A stretch of DNA of 64,000 nt from Luteolibacter sp. LG18 (GTDB lineage: Bacteria; Verrucomicrobiota; Verrucomicrobiia; Verrucomicrobiales; Akkermansiaceae): contig NZ_AP024600.1 of assembly GCF_036322585.1 (NCBI RefSeq), positions 5,146,001 through 5,210,000 on the forward strand, in the 5' to 3' direction. The translations under genes and the position numbers were made by a program. The notes below the pieces were generated by a model. The model saw only the letters and a program-made list of their open reading frames with translations, did not search any database and was not told where the DNA came from. Of this stretch, positions 35,494 to 44,355 are shown piece after piece. How positions within the stretch are numbered: the stretch's first letter is position 1; the number at the start of each line of letters is the position of its first letter.

Positions 35494-36525
35494 ATGTCCA
35501 ACGCAACACAAGACTCCCAGAATCCGGGACGCAAGCGTCGCCGCCGCAACCGCGGTGGCCAGAACCGCAACAACAACCAACAGAATCCCCAGAACCGCCA
35601 GGGCGGTCAGGGTGGCCCACGCCGTGAAGGCGGAAACCGCGAAGGTGGCAACCGTGACGGCGGCCGCCGCGAAGGTGGCACCCGCGATGGCGGCAACCGC
35701 GGCTTCCGCGAACGCCGCCCGATGCCCCAGCCAGCCAAGCTGACCTGGTGGCAGAAGATCCTGAAGGCCATCGGCCTCTACAAGGAGCCCGTCCGCCCCA
35801 CCCGCCAGGAGCGCCAGCAGGACCGCACCAAGGATGCGCCGCAGCAGGAGCGCGCGGCCCAGCCGGTGAAGTCCAACATCCGCATCGCCCGCCCGCAGGA
35901 GCGCAAGGAACAAGGCCCGGTCGAATCCCCGCGCCTCTACCTCGGCAACCTCTCCTACGAGGTCACTGAAAGCGACCTGACCGACCTCTTCAAGGGCATC
36001 GGCGGCGTCCGCAACGTCGAAGTCGTCTACAACCGCAACACCCACCGCTCCAAGGGCTACGGGTTCGTTGAAATGCTCCACGTCGATGACGCCAAGCGCG
36101 CCATTGAGGTTCTCCACGACCAATTCTTCATGGGCCGCAAGCTCAGCGTCTCCGGCGCGAAGTCGAAGGGCTTCGACGAACGCGAGGACAAGGAAGAGCG
36201 TGAGGAACGCCAGGAGCGCCGCCAAGAGCGCCCGCAGAAGCCGACCGGTGCCGTCGTTTCCGCTGCCTCCGCCGTCGCCGCCGTGGCCGCCGCCCCGGCT
36301 GTCGTCGCTGCCGTCGAAACTCCCGCCGCCGAAGCTGCCGCTCCGGTGACCGAGCCCGCCCCCGCTCCGGTGACCGAAGCCGCCCCCGCCCCGGTGGTGG
36401 AGGAAGCCGCTCCGGTCGTGGCCGAGGTGACGGAAGCCGCTCCGGTGGAAACCGCCCCGGTGGTGGCCGAAGCCGCCCCTGCCGAGGAGGCCGCTCCCGC
36501 CGAGCAGAAGAACGAGATCGCCTGA
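35494..36525 (+). CDS. RRM-type RNA-binding protein with Arg/Gly-rich N-terminus
   Basis: A 343-residue protein. Residues 1-75 are very basic and Arg/Gly/Asn-rich (RRRRNRGGQNRNNN and RREGG repeats) and likely bind RNA without a fixed fold. One RRM domain spans ~146-225, with RNP2 LYLGNL and RNP1 KGYGFVEM. The C-terminal ~100 residues are Ala/Pro/Val/Glu-rich and repetitive. Bacterial RRM proteins are RNA chaperones or cold-adaptation factors. The long extensions on both sides are unusual. A strong terminator follows. Confidence 0.85.
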   Translation: MSNATQDSQNPGRKRRRRNRGGQNRNNNQQNPQNRQGGQGGPRREGGNREGGNRDGGRREGGTRDGGNRGFRERRPMPQPAKLTWWQKILKAIGLYKEPVRPTRQERQQDRTKDAPQQERAAQPVKSNIRIARPQERKEQGPVESPRLYLGNLSYEVTESDLTDLFKGIGGVRNVEVVYNRNTHRSKGYGFVEMLHVDDAKRAIEVLHDQFFMGRKLSVSGAKSKGFDEREDKEEREERQERRQERPQKPTGAVVSAASAVAAVAAAPAVVAAVETPAAEAAAPVTEPAPAPVTEAAPAPVVEEAAPVVAEVTEAAPVETAPVVAEAAPAEEAAPAEQKNEIA

Positions 36526-36545
36526 TCCCGATCGTTTCATTCAAA

Positions 36546-36586
36546 GCCCCCGCCCGGTTCGTCCGCGGCGGGGGTTTTTGTTTTTG
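36546..36586 (+). terminator. Rho-independent terminator after the RRM gene
   Basis: CCCCCGCC (36547-36554) pairs with GGCGGGGG (36567-36574), followed by TTTTTGTTTTT (36575-36585). The hairpin begins 21 bases after the stop codon. Confidence 0.92.
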
Positions 36587-36608
36587 AATCCGGAGCCCGG
36601 CACGGACC

Positions 36609-37490
36609 ATGGTCGCTCGAGATTTGAGCGCCGCCCCACCAACCCCCATTTACGTCTGCGGCCCCACCGCCTCCGGAAAAACCGCGCTCGCGCTGGAACT
36701 CGCCGCACGCCACGACGGCGAGATCGTCAATGCCGACGCATTCCAGCTTTACCACGGGCTGGAGATCCTGACCGCCGCGCCCTCGGCGGAGGAGCGCGCG
36801 GTCGTGCCGCACCATTTGTTCAGCGTGCTCGACCCCGCCACTCCGAATGACGCGCAGTCCTACGTCCGGCTGGCCACTCCGGTGATCGCGGAAATCGCCT
36901 CGCGCGGCCGCACCCCGATCGTCACCGGCGGCTCCGGGCTTTATCTGAAATTCCTCACCCACGGTGCCTCGCCCCTCCCCACCGGCGACGCCGCGCTGCG
37001 GGCGGAACTGGACGCCCTGCCGCTGGAAGATCTGGTGGAGGAACTCCGGAGACTCGATCCCGTGGAAGCCTCCCGCACTCCTCTCCAGAACCGCCGCTAC
37101 GTGAGCCGTGCCGTGGAGATCTGCCGCCTCACCGGCGGGAAGGCCTCGGAACTCCGCGACCAGTGGGAAACGGCCACCGCCTCGAAAACCGCCGCCCTTC
37201 ACGGCTACGTCATCCATCGTAGCCGGCCGGACCTGCACGCCCGGATCGCCCGGCGGACGCGGGCTATGCTCGAGGGCGGAGCCATCGACGAAGTCGCCGC
37301 GCTGGAATCGGTTTCCACCACCTTTGAGAAAGCGATCGGCTTCCGCGAGATTCGCGCGCTGATCCGTGGCGAGATCGACCGCGCCACGTGCGAGGAACAG
37401 ATCAATGCCGCCACCCGCCAGTATGCGAAGCGGCAGGAGACGTGGTTCAAGCGCGAGAGCTGGCTCACGCCTCACACGCCCGAGCTATGA
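36609..37490 (+). CDS. miaA: tRNA dimethylallyltransferase
   Basis: A 293-residue enzyme that adds a dimethylallyl group to A37 of tRNAs reading codons that begin with U. The P-loop is GPTASGKT, the DSxQVY region is represented by NADAFQLY, and further conserved segments are TGGSGLYLK, NRRYVSRAVEI and the C-terminal ATRQYAKRQETWFKRE. The NADAFQLY form differs from the standard DSMQVY, a deviation worth noting but within the family range. It is the first gene after the RRM terminator. Confidence 0.92.
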   Translation: MVARDLSAAPPTPIYVCGPTASGKTALALELAARHDGEIVNADAFQLYHGLEILTAAPSAEERAVVPHHLFSVLDPATPNDAQSYVRLATPVIAEIASRGRTPIVTGGSGLYLKFLTHGASPLPTGDAALRAELDALPLEDLVEELRRLDPVEASRTPLQNRRYVSRAVEICRLTGGKASELRDQWETATASKTAALHGYVIHRSRPDLHARIARRTRAMLEGGAIDEVAALESVSTTFEKAIGFREIRALIRGEIDRATCEEQINAATRQYAKRQETWFKRESWLTPHTPEL

Positions 37491-37533
37491 TCGGAGCTGG
37501 AGCTTTAATTTTCCATCCGTCAACCTGCGCGGG

Positions 37534-38211
37534 ATGTCCTCCTCTCGTTTCCGCCGGGTAAAAGCCGTGCTGTGGCTCGCCGTGCTTCTCATGGCCCTCG
37601 CCCAATGCCTGCCGTGGGAACACGTGCCACTGAAGTTCTGGCGTAGTGAATCCATCGCGGAGGGAGAGACTGCCACCAAACAGGTTCTTCATCGCTGGAG
37701 ATTCGTCCAATCTCCGATCCTCCCACCAAGCACCGGACACAGCGTCTGGTACGGAGTCATCGATTCCCGCATTGTCTCAGCACAAAAACATCCGAAGGCA
37801 TTCCCCACCTATCAGATACCGGATCTCTGGTTCTACGCCCGCAGCCTGATTGACCAACGGCCCAATCTGGCGTGGCTGGTCTCAAGCCCCTTCCCCCTCA
37901 TGTTGCTCGTCATCTGGCCCGTCGCCTTCATCGCCCTGATCGCGATGCCATTCCTCGCCGGTCCGCTCGGACACTCACGCGCCACACTCTGGCTCTTCCG
38001 CGCGCTCGCGGCAATCATGCTGGTCTGGCTCATCCGGAATCTTTTCATCGCCTTCACCGGCATCTCCGCCCTGCAGGAATACGAGCGCATCGGCTCCGGC
38101 TATTACCTGACCCTGGCGGCACTGGTGGTGGAAATCGTGGGACTCTTCCTCATCCCGGACTCCTCCGGAATGCATCCACCCGCACGCGATGACAATTTAC
38201 TACATCTATAG
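37534..38211 (+). CDS. hypothetical membrane protein
   Basis: A 225-residue protein with about four hydrophobic segments: an N-terminal one (AVLWLAVLLMALAQC), two central (LMLLVIWPVAFIALIAMPFLAG and LFRALAAIMLVWLI) and one near the C-terminus (LAALVVEIVGLFLI). The loop after the first segment has several Trp and Arg residues. No family is recognised. It is 43 bases downstream of miaA on the same strand and could be co-transcribed. Confidence 0.6.
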   Translation: MSSSRFRRVKAVLWLAVLLMALAQCLPWEHVPLKFWRSESIAEGETATKQVLHRWRFVQSPILPPSTGHSVWYGVIDSRIVSAQKHPKAFPTYQIPDLWFYARSLIDQRPNLAWLVSSPFPLMLLVIWPVAFIALIAMPFLAGPLGHSRATLWLFRALAAIMLVWLIRNLFIAFTGISALQEYERIGSGYYLTLAALVVEIVGLFLIPDSSGMHPPARDDNLLHL

Positions 38212-38227
38212 TAGCCAAACCGCCCCC

Positions 38228-39379
38228 TCACCCCCTCCCCTCATGCCTGGCCCGGTATTCCTTCGTGGTCTGGCCGGTGTATTTCTTGAAGACCCGGTAG
38301 AAATGCAGCGCGTCCGGGAAGCCCACGCGCCCCGCCACCATCGCCGCGCTGTCGTCCTCCTCCCGCAGCAGCTTCGCCGCCCGGTCCATCTTGATCCGCA
38401 GGATCTCCCGCCCCACGCCGCGGCCGCACGCCTTCTCGAACCTCCGCTGCAGCGAGGCCCGTGACACCCCCACCGCCGCCGCGACCTCCTCCACCCCCAG
38501 TGGGCGGTGCATCTGGTTCTCGATGAAATGCACCGCCTGCACCACCACGCTGTCGCGGGACGAGTGCAGGCTCGTGCTGGCCCGCTCGATGACCCCCTTC
38601 ACCGGTGAATACAGCGGTTCGGAGGACATCTCCCCTCCCGCCATCAGATAGCGCAGCAGGGCCGCCGCTTGATAGCCGCGGTCCTCCAGGCCCATGTCGA
38701 TCGTCGAAAGCGGGATCTCGGCGAACACCGAATGCACCTCATGGTTGTAGCATCCCAGGATCGCCACGTCCTGCGGCACGGCCCATCCGGCATCGAGACA
38801 CACCTCCAGCACTTGCTCCGAGTAGTGGTCGAAGGAGCAAAAGACCCCCAGCGGTTTCGGCAGCGCCTCCAGTTGCCGACGGATCTCCACCATCCGGGCC
38901 GCCTTGTGGTCGCGGATCTCCAGCAGTGTCCACGGAATCTCCCGGTCTTCCGCCACCTCGCGGAACCCCGCGATGCGGAGATCGTCGTGCCACGTCCGCC
39001 CCCAGCACACGTGCAGCCAGTGGCGGCGTTCCAAGCCAGCCAGGTACTCCCCCGCCAACCGCCCGGAAGCCCGCGCGTCCGGCAGCAACCGCAGTGCCGG
39101 CATTCCTGGTCGGCTCAAGCTCAGTTCCACCGTGGGCAACCCCAGCGACATCAGGTGGTCGGTCATTCCGCTGCCGGCATCCTCCTCCGGCTCCACCATC
39201 GATATGATCCCGTCCGCCTGAAGCATTTCCGCGTGCTGCCAGGAGTGCGGCAGCAGCAGCCGCACCCGCCAACCGTGCTGCCGACCGAAGCGCAGGATGC
39301 CGCGGTGCATGCGCTCATCATACACATACGTCCCGTAGAGGATCGTGGGGCGGCCCTTTTTCATGAGACGAATATGCAT
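38228..39379 (-). CDS. XylR-type AraC-family transcriptional regulator
   Basis: A 383-residue regulator. Residues ~10-270 form a LacI/periplasmic-binding-like sugar sensor, with CWGRTWHDDLRIAGFREVAE, VFCSFDHYSEQVLEVCLDAG and DVAILGCYNHEVHSVFAEIPLSTID typical of XylR. Residues ~280-383 are two AraC-type helix-turn-helix motifs (GVEEVAAAVGVSRASLQRRFEKACGR). XylR proteins activate genes when a sugar such as xylose is bound. ATG 39379 and ATG 39364 are both possible. It diverges from the beta-strand-repeat gene across ~58 bases that contain three GCATG motifs spaced exactly 30 bases apart. Confidence 0.85.
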   Translation of the reverse strand: MHIRLMKKGRPTILYGTYVYDERMHRGILRFGRQHGWRVRLLLPHSWQHAEMLQADGIISMVEPEEDAGSGMTDHLMSLGLPTVELSLSRPGMPALRLLPDARASGRLAGEYLAGLERRHWLHVCWGRTWHDDLRIAGFREVAEDREIPWTLLEIRDHKAARMVEIRRQLEALPKPLGVFCSFDHYSEQVLEVCLDAGWAVPQDVAILGCYNHEVHSVFAEIPLSTIDMGLEDRGYQAAALLRYLMAGGEMSSEPLYSPVKGVIERASTSLHSSRDSVVVQAVHFIENQMHRPLGVEEVAAAVGVSRASLQRRFEKACGRGVGREILRIKMDRAAKLLREEDDSAAMVAGRVGFPDALHFYRVFKKYTGQTTKEYRARHEGRG

Positions 39380-39440
39380 GAAATAAAGACGTAGGTCCAT
39401 ACTCCGCATGCAATTTCTGTGCGATGAACAGGCTCGCATG
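39376..39440. promoter_or_regulatory. three GCATG motifs with exact 30-base phasing
   Basis: GCATG occurs at 39376-39380, 39406-39410 and 39436-39440, each in an AT-rich surround, in the divergent region between the XylR-type regulator and the beta-strand-repeat gene. The 30-base spacing is close to three helical turns, so all three face the same side of DNA. They may be operator half-sites for the regulator, but one overlaps each start codon region and chance cannot be excluded. Confidence 0.35.
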
Positions 39441-41864
39441 CATCAGACCCGCAGAATCCCCCTCACCGCCGTCGGCCTGCTCCTGACGGCACCCCTCACC
39501 GTTCACGCGAAAACGTGGACCGGCACCACTTCCGCCGCTTGGAACGTGGACACCAACTGGCTGGAAGGAACGCAACCCGCGTCCGGAGAAGCCGTCACCT
39601 TTGATTCCAATTCGACCGCGAACCTCTCCAACACCTTGGAAGGCGCGTTCACCGTCTCCGGTGTCTCCGTGGCCAGCCCCACCGGAAAGGTCACCATCGC
39701 CAATGGCACCGGAGGCACCCTTGCCATCGGCGCCAGCGGAATCGACCTAAGCGCCGCCACCCAGGATCTGGCGTTCAGCTTCACCGCGAACAGCCTGGTG
39801 TCCTTCGGGGCCGACCAGACCTTCAACGTCGCCGCGTCCCGGACGCTCTCGTTCACCGGCACCGCCAACAACCGCACCTTCGGCCTCGGCTCGCGCACGC
39901 TCACCAAGACCGGCACCGGCTCGCTGACCTTCGGCCCGGGCGTGAGCCTCGCCAGCGGCACCTTCGATCTCCAAGGCGGCACCACCACCCTTACCGCAGG
40001 GAACAACATCAGCACCACCACCGCCTCCACCGTATCCTACAAGGTGGGCAGCGGCGCGACCCTCGCCCTCATCTGGAACTCCGGCACGCTGACCTCCGCC
40101 AGTCCGATCACGCTGAATGGCGGGGCGATCGCCACCAGCGGCGGTTCCAGCCCGGTGCTCTCCGGCCAGATCACCGGCACCGGCGGCACCATCACCGCCA
40201 CCCAAAGCTCCACCGGCACGATCACGGACACGTTTTCCGGCGGCTTCAGCGGCTCGGGCACCTTCGACCTGAAGTGCCACCTGACCAGCAGCACCACCCA
40301 CGCGTTCGTCTTCTCCGGAAACAACAGCGGCTTCAGCGGCACCTTCAACCTCAACGGAACCACCGGCACCCGCACGGTGCGGCTCACCAACGCCAACGCG
40401 GGCAGCACCACCGCCACCTGGAACGTCCAGGCCGGAAACACCCTGCAGGTGAACAATGTCTCGGTGGGCCTCGGCAATCTCAGCATCCTTTCCGGCGGAA
40501 CGGGCACGTTCCTCACCGGCAGCACCGTCGCCTTCGGCGCGACCAAGACCGTGCTGGTGGACGCCCAGGCCACCACCACCAACACCACGCTGACCGTGGC
40601 GGGCACGGTCAATCACGCCGGTGCCTTCACCGCTGGCCGGGCTTCCGTGGTGAATCTGAACTCCGGCGCGGCCTGGAACCATTCCGGGGATTTCACGGTC
40701 GCAGGAAACGGCGGCTTCGGGGCCAACACCACCGTGAACACCGGGGCTACCCTGACCTACACGGGAGCTAACACGATCAAGCTCAACCCCGGCACCTCCA
40801 GCAACGGCACGCTCACGGTGAACGGTGGAACACTTTCCACCCTCGCTCCCTTCCAGAGCACCGTGGCCTCGACCACCCCGGGCGCTTTCAATGGCGTGGT
40901 GGTGCTCCAGAACGCCGGCACGCTGAAACTCGGAGCGGACGTCGCGGACGTGACCACCGCTCCCACCGGCACCGCCACCAAGGTGCTCTTCCAGCTCGGC
41001 ACCGGTGGCGGCACGATCGATACCAACGGGTTCACCGCCACCGTCAGCCAGAACATCACCGGCGCGGGCGCGCTCACCAAGGCGGGCACCGGCACCCTCT
41101 TCCTCACCGGCACCAACACCTACACCGGGGACACCACGGTGAGCGCCGGCACGCTGTCGCTCGGCACGGCCTCGCTGGCCAATGCCTCCAAGGTCAACCT
41201 CGCCGCCACGGCCACGCTCGACCTCACTCACGCCGCCACGGACACCATCGACCAGCTCTTCATCGATGGTGTCCAGCAGGTCGCGGGCATCTGGGGCAGC
41301 CCCACCTCCGGCGCGGCCCACACGTCACCGCGCATCACCGGCACCGGCCTGCTCAATGTCGCCACCGGCCCTCCGGGCTACGCTTCATGGGCGGCGGGCA
41401 AAGGGCTGACGACCGGTGTCAACGACGGCTTCGCGGACGATCCGGACGGCGACGGCCGGATCAACCTCGCGGAGTTCGCGCTCGATGGCTCGCCGCTTTC
41501 GGGAGCGTCCACCGGCAAGGTCGTGGGCAAGGTCGCCACGCTGACCATTTCGTCCGTTTCCCAAACGGTGCAAACCCTCACCCTCCCCGTGCGTGGCACT
41601 CCGGCCTTCAGCGGCAACCCGCAACTCGTGTCCGAAGCCGTCGATGGCGTGATCTACCAGATCGAGTCGGCGGTGGATCTCGTCCACTGGAACCTCGTTC
41701 CCGTGCAAGAAGTTCCCTCCGCGGATGCCTCCACCTTCCAAGGCACCTTGAATCTACCGGCGCTTTCCACCGGTTGGACCTACCGCACGTTCTACGTGCC
41801 CTCGTCCGACCCCGCTTCCAACTCCGCGCTCTTCATCCGAGCCAAGCTCAGCAGCACGCCCTGA
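39438..41864 (+). CDS. secreted protein with autotransporter-associated beta-strand repeats
   Basis: An 808-residue exported protein. The signal peptide is ~1-25 (IPLTAVGLLLTAPLTVHA). The body is Thr/Gly/Asn/Ala-rich beta-helix-like sequence with repeats of the TKTGTGSLTFG and LTKAGTGTLFLTGTNTYTGDTTVSAG type, which is the autotransporter-associated beta-strand repeat. After ~650 a DPDGDGRINLAEFAL segment and a C-terminal module with YQIESAVDLVHW follow. No autotransporter barrel is present. It diverges from a XylR-type regulator and precedes a GH35 enzyme, so a role in carbohydrate binding or surface attachment is plausible but not shown. Confidence 0.8.
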   Translation: MHQTRRIPLTAVGLLLTAPLTVHAKTWTGTTSAAWNVDTNWLEGTQPASGEAVTFDSNSTANLSNTLEGAFTVSGVSVASPTGKVTIANGTGGTLAIGASGIDLSAATQDLAFSFTANSLVSFGADQTFNVAASRTLSFTGTANNRTFGLGSRTLTKTGTGSLTFGPGVSLASGTFDLQGGTTTLTAGNNISTTTASTVSYKVGSGATLALIWNSGTLTSASPITLNGGAIATSGGSSPVLSGQITGTGGTITATQSSTGTITDTFSGGFSGSGTFDLKCHLTSSTTHAFVFSGNNSGFSGTFNLNGTTGTRTVRLTNANAGSTTATWNVQAGNTLQVNNVSVGLGNLSILSGGTGTFLTGSTVAFGATKTVLVDAQATTTNTTLTVAGTVNHAGAFTAGRASVVNLNSGAAWNHSGDFTVAGNGGFGANTTVNTGATLTYTGANTIKLNPGTSSNGTLTVNGGTLSTLAPFQSTVASTTPGAFNGVVVLQNAGTLKLGADVADVTTAPTGTATKVLFQLGTGGGTIDTNGFTATVSQNITGAGALTKAGTGTLFLTGTNTYTGDTTVSAGTLSLGTASLANASKVNLAATATLDLTHAATDTIDQLFIDGVQQVAGIWGSPTSGAAHTSPRITGTGLLNVATGPPGYASWAAGKGLTTGVNDGFADDPDGDGRINLAEFALDGSPLSGASTGKVVGKVATLTISSVSQTVQTLTLPVRGTPAFSGNPQLVSEAVDGVIYQIESAVDLVHWNLVPVQEVPSADASTFQGTLNLPALSTGWTYRTFYVPSSDPASNSALFIRAKLSSTP

Positions 41865-41893
41865 TCCCTTTCCCGGGTAATGCAATAAGACCT

Positions 41894-41927
41894 GGCGACC
41901 GGGGGGACGGCAGCTCTCCCGGTCGCC
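41894..41927 (+). terminator. terminator-like hairpin
   Basis: GGCGACCGGG (41894-41903) pairs with CCCGGTCGCC (41918-41927). No T-run follows, so it may be structural. It lies 30 bases after the beta-strand-repeat gene. Confidence 0.4.
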
Positions 41928-41987
41928 TTGCCCAACCGTTGCATTCCTGCTTGCAGGCACCTGCCGCGGACGCTCGACTGATCGCGT

Positions 41988-43871
41988 ATGTTTGTCTCCT
42001 TTGGCCAGTTGTCTGGCGGTCGCTCCGGCCGCATTCTCGCCGCCGCCCTGTGCGGGCTCACGGCCTGTGGTTCCCTTCACGCCCAGGAACCGTCCCCGGT
42101 CTCCGGCAAGCACACCTTCGCCCTCGGAACGGAGGATTTCCTGCTCGATGGAAAGCCGATCCAGATCCGCAGCGGCGAGCTCCATCCCGGCCGCATCCCG
42201 AAGGAATACTGGCGCCACCGCCTCCAGATGGTGAAGGCCTCCGGCATGAACACCGTGGCCGTCTACCTGTTCTGGAACCAGTTCGAGGAAACCCAGGGCA
42301 CGTTCGATTTCAAAACCGGCGAGCGCGACATCGCCGCCTTCCTGAAGATGGCCCAGGAGGAAGGCCTGTGGGTGCTGCTCCGCCCCGGTCCATACGTCTG
42401 CGGCGAGTGGGACCTGGGCGGCATCCCCGCCTACCTGATGCGGGATCCGAAGGTGCAGCTCCGCTCCTCCGCGGATCAGGCTTACATGAGCGCCGTCCAG
42501 CGCTACGTCGAGCACCTCGTTCCGGTGGTGAAGCCGTTCCTCGTCACCCAGGGCGGCCCGGTCGTGATGGTCCAGGTGGAGAACGAGTTCGGCAGCTACG
42601 GTGAAGACCGTAAATACCTCGAAACCCTCCACGGCCTGTGGAAGCAGAACGGCATCGATGTCCCCTTCTACACCGCGGACGGCCCCTCGGACAAGATGAT
42701 GAAGAACGGCACCGTGCCCGGCTGCGCCGTGGGCCTGGACGCCGGCACCGATGAGAAGCACTGGGAGATCGCGCGGAAATACAACCCAGGGGTGCCCGTC
42801 TTCAGCAGCGAGACCTACCCCGGCTGGCTCACCCACTGGGGCGAGAAATGGCAGAACGTCCCCGCGCCGAAGGTCGTCGGCTACACCAAGTGGTACATGG
42901 AGAAGAAGAAGTCCTTCAACTTCTACGTCTTCCACGGCGGCACCAACTTCGGCTTCACCGCCGGGGCCAACGACGGCGGCAAGGGCAAGTACCAGGCGGA
43001 CATCACCAGCTACGACTACGACGCCATCCTCACCGAGCAGGGCCGCCCGACGGAGAAGTTCAACGGCATCCGCGAGACCATCGCCGCCGCGCTGCCCGAC
43101 CTGAAGCTCCCGCCCGTACCGGAACCGATCCCGGCCATCGACGTGCCGGAGTTCAAGCTCGAGGCCTACGCCACCCTCCAGGACAACGTCCCGCCGCTCA
43201 AGCCCACGTCCCTCGACCAACCGAAGTCCTTCGAGGAGCTCGGCGAGTTCCACCAGGGCCTGATGCTCTACGGCACCACCCTGCCCGGCAATCAGGGCGG
43301 CAAGCTCGACTTCGGTGCCACCGGCGTGCGCGACTACGGCCTCGTCTTCCTCGATGGCAAGTTCATCGGCAAGCTCGACCGCAACCTCGCCGAGACCACG
43401 ATCGACCTCCCCGCCACCACCACCGACAAGCCACAGCTCACCGTGCTGGTCGAAGCCATGGGCCACATCAACTTCGGCCGCCAGATGTCCGGCGACCGCA
43501 AGGGCCTTCTCGGTCCCGTGAAGCTCGGTGACGCCGCCCTCACCGGTTGGACCGCCCGCCCGATCCCGCTCGCGGATTCCCACATCGCCGCGCTCAAGCC
43601 CGGCAAGGTGGAGGCCGATGCCAAGGGCGTGTTCTTCAAGGGCAGCTTCACGCTGGAGAAGCCCGCCGACACCTTCCTCGACCTCTCCGCCTACAAGAAA
43701 GGCGTCGTCTGGGTGAACGGCCACAACCTCGGCCGCTTCTGGGAAATCGGGCCGCAAAAACGCCTTTTCTGCCCGGCCCCGTGGCTGAAGGCCGGCAAGA
43801 ACGAGGTGATCGTCCTCGACCTGCTCCAGGCCACGCCCGCCACGATCAGCGGCAAGACCACGCTGCGCTGA
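41988..43871 (+). CDS. GH35 beta-galactosidase, secreted
   Basis: A 627-residue glycoside hydrolase that removes terminal beta-galactose. Residues 1-32 are a signal peptide. The catalytic TIM barrel carries RSGELHPGRIPKEYWRHRL, RPGPYVCGEWDLGG and GGPVVMVQVENEFGSYG, whose NEFG supplies the acid/base Glu, and the nucleophile Glu in VFSSETYPGWLTHWGE. The rest (~400-627) is beta-rich and includes the jelly-roll elements GRFWEIGPQKRLFCPAPWLK of GH35. It lies downstream of the beta-strand-repeat protein and a XylR-type regulator. The natural substrate is probably a galactose-bearing polysaccharide. Confidence 0.92.
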   Translation: MFVSFGQLSGGRSGRILAAALCGLTACGSLHAQEPSPVSGKHTFALGTEDFLLDGKPIQIRSGELHPGRIPKEYWRHRLQMVKASGMNTVAVYLFWNQFEETQGTFDFKTGERDIAAFLKMAQEEGLWVLLRPGPYVCGEWDLGGIPAYLMRDPKVQLRSSADQAYMSAVQRYVEHLVPVVKPFLVTQGGPVVMVQVENEFGSYGEDRKYLETLHGLWKQNGIDVPFYTADGPSDKMMKNGTVPGCAVGLDAGTDEKHWEIARKYNPGVPVFSSETYPGWLTHWGEKWQNVPAPKVVGYTKWYMEKKKSFNFYVFHGGTNFGFTAGANDGGKGKYQADITSYDYDAILTEQGRPTEKFNGIRETIAAALPDLKLPPVPEPIPAIDVPEFKLEAYATLQDNVPPLKPTSLDQPKSFEELGEFHQGLMLYGTTLPGNQGGKLDFGATGVRDYGLVFLDGKFIGKLDRNLAETTIDLPATTTDKPQLTVLVEAMGHINFGRQMSGDRKGLLGPVKLGDAALTGWTARPIPLADSHIAALKPGKVEADAKGVFFKGSFTLEKPADTFLDLSAYKKGVVWVNGHNLGRFWEIGPQKRLFCPAPWLKAGKNEVIVLDLLQATPATISGKTTLR

Positions 43872-43884
43872 AGCCATTCACACG

Positions 43885-43918
43885 AAAGCCGCGGCCAGAA
43901 CAGGCCGCGGCTTTCTTG
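43885..43918 (+). terminator. Rho-independent terminator after the GH35 gene
   Basis: AAAGCCGCGGCC (43885-43896) pairs perfectly with GGCCGCGGCTTT (43903-43914) around AGAACA. The plus-strand tail is TTTCTT. It lies between convergent genes and its ends carry A and T runs, so it may act in both directions. Confidence 0.85.
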
Positions 43919-43934
43919 TATCGCATGGTCTGTA

Positions 43935-44300
43935 TCAAACCTCGTCCCCCGCGCTCTGCGGTTTGAAGATCAGGGTCAGCCCTAGGATGATGGCGAGATA
44001 AGGACGGCTACCCGCGAAATGGGTCGCCACGCCCCAGCCCACTCCGGAGAGCACGGCGATGATTCCCACGATCCGTGGCAGTTTCATCCCGGGCCGCCGG
44101 GAGCCGATCTCACGGCCCGCCCGTGCCTGATGGTAGATCCGCTCGATGTCGGACTGGGGAAGTTGGTTCTCGAGTCCCTTCGCCTTCAATTGCTCGCGGA
44201 TGCCGAAAAGCGAGTCGCCTTTCAAAGTGAGGTTCTGGACCAGCTCGATGGTCTCCTTCTCACGGTTGTCGTCCACCAGCGGACCGGGAAATGATTGCAT
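43935..44300 (-). CDS. small membrane protein of unknown function
   Basis: A 121-residue protein. The N-terminal half is soluble and helical (KETIELVQNLTLKGDSLFGIREQLKAKGL). The C-terminal half has two hydrophobic stretches (IVGIIAVLSGVGWGVATHFAG and YLAIILGLTLIF). No family is recognised. It stands alone, facing the GH35 terminator. Confidence 0.6.
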   Translation of the reverse strand: MQSFPGPLVDDNREKETIELVQNLTLKGDSLFGIREQLKAKGLENQLPQSDIERIYHQARAGREIGSRRPGMKLPRIVGIIAVLSGVGWGVATHFAGSRPYLAIILGLTLIFKPQSAGDEV

Positions 44301-44355
44301 GCCCTCTCATCCTGCAACGGTCCGCTGGAGACGAGTCCAAAAGGCAACCGGACGC

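Noticed and set aside
39438-41864. Classical autotransporter (type V secretion)
   Set aside because: The beta-strand repeats are present but no C-terminal membrane barrel domain is seen; the protein ends in the short verrucomicrobial module instead.
41754-43877. A 707-codon open frame on the minus strand opposite the GH35 gene
   Set aside because: It is an antisense shadow of a well-supported GH35 gene; its translation is rich in Gly, Glu, Val and Arg without any domain, as expected in high-GC DNA.
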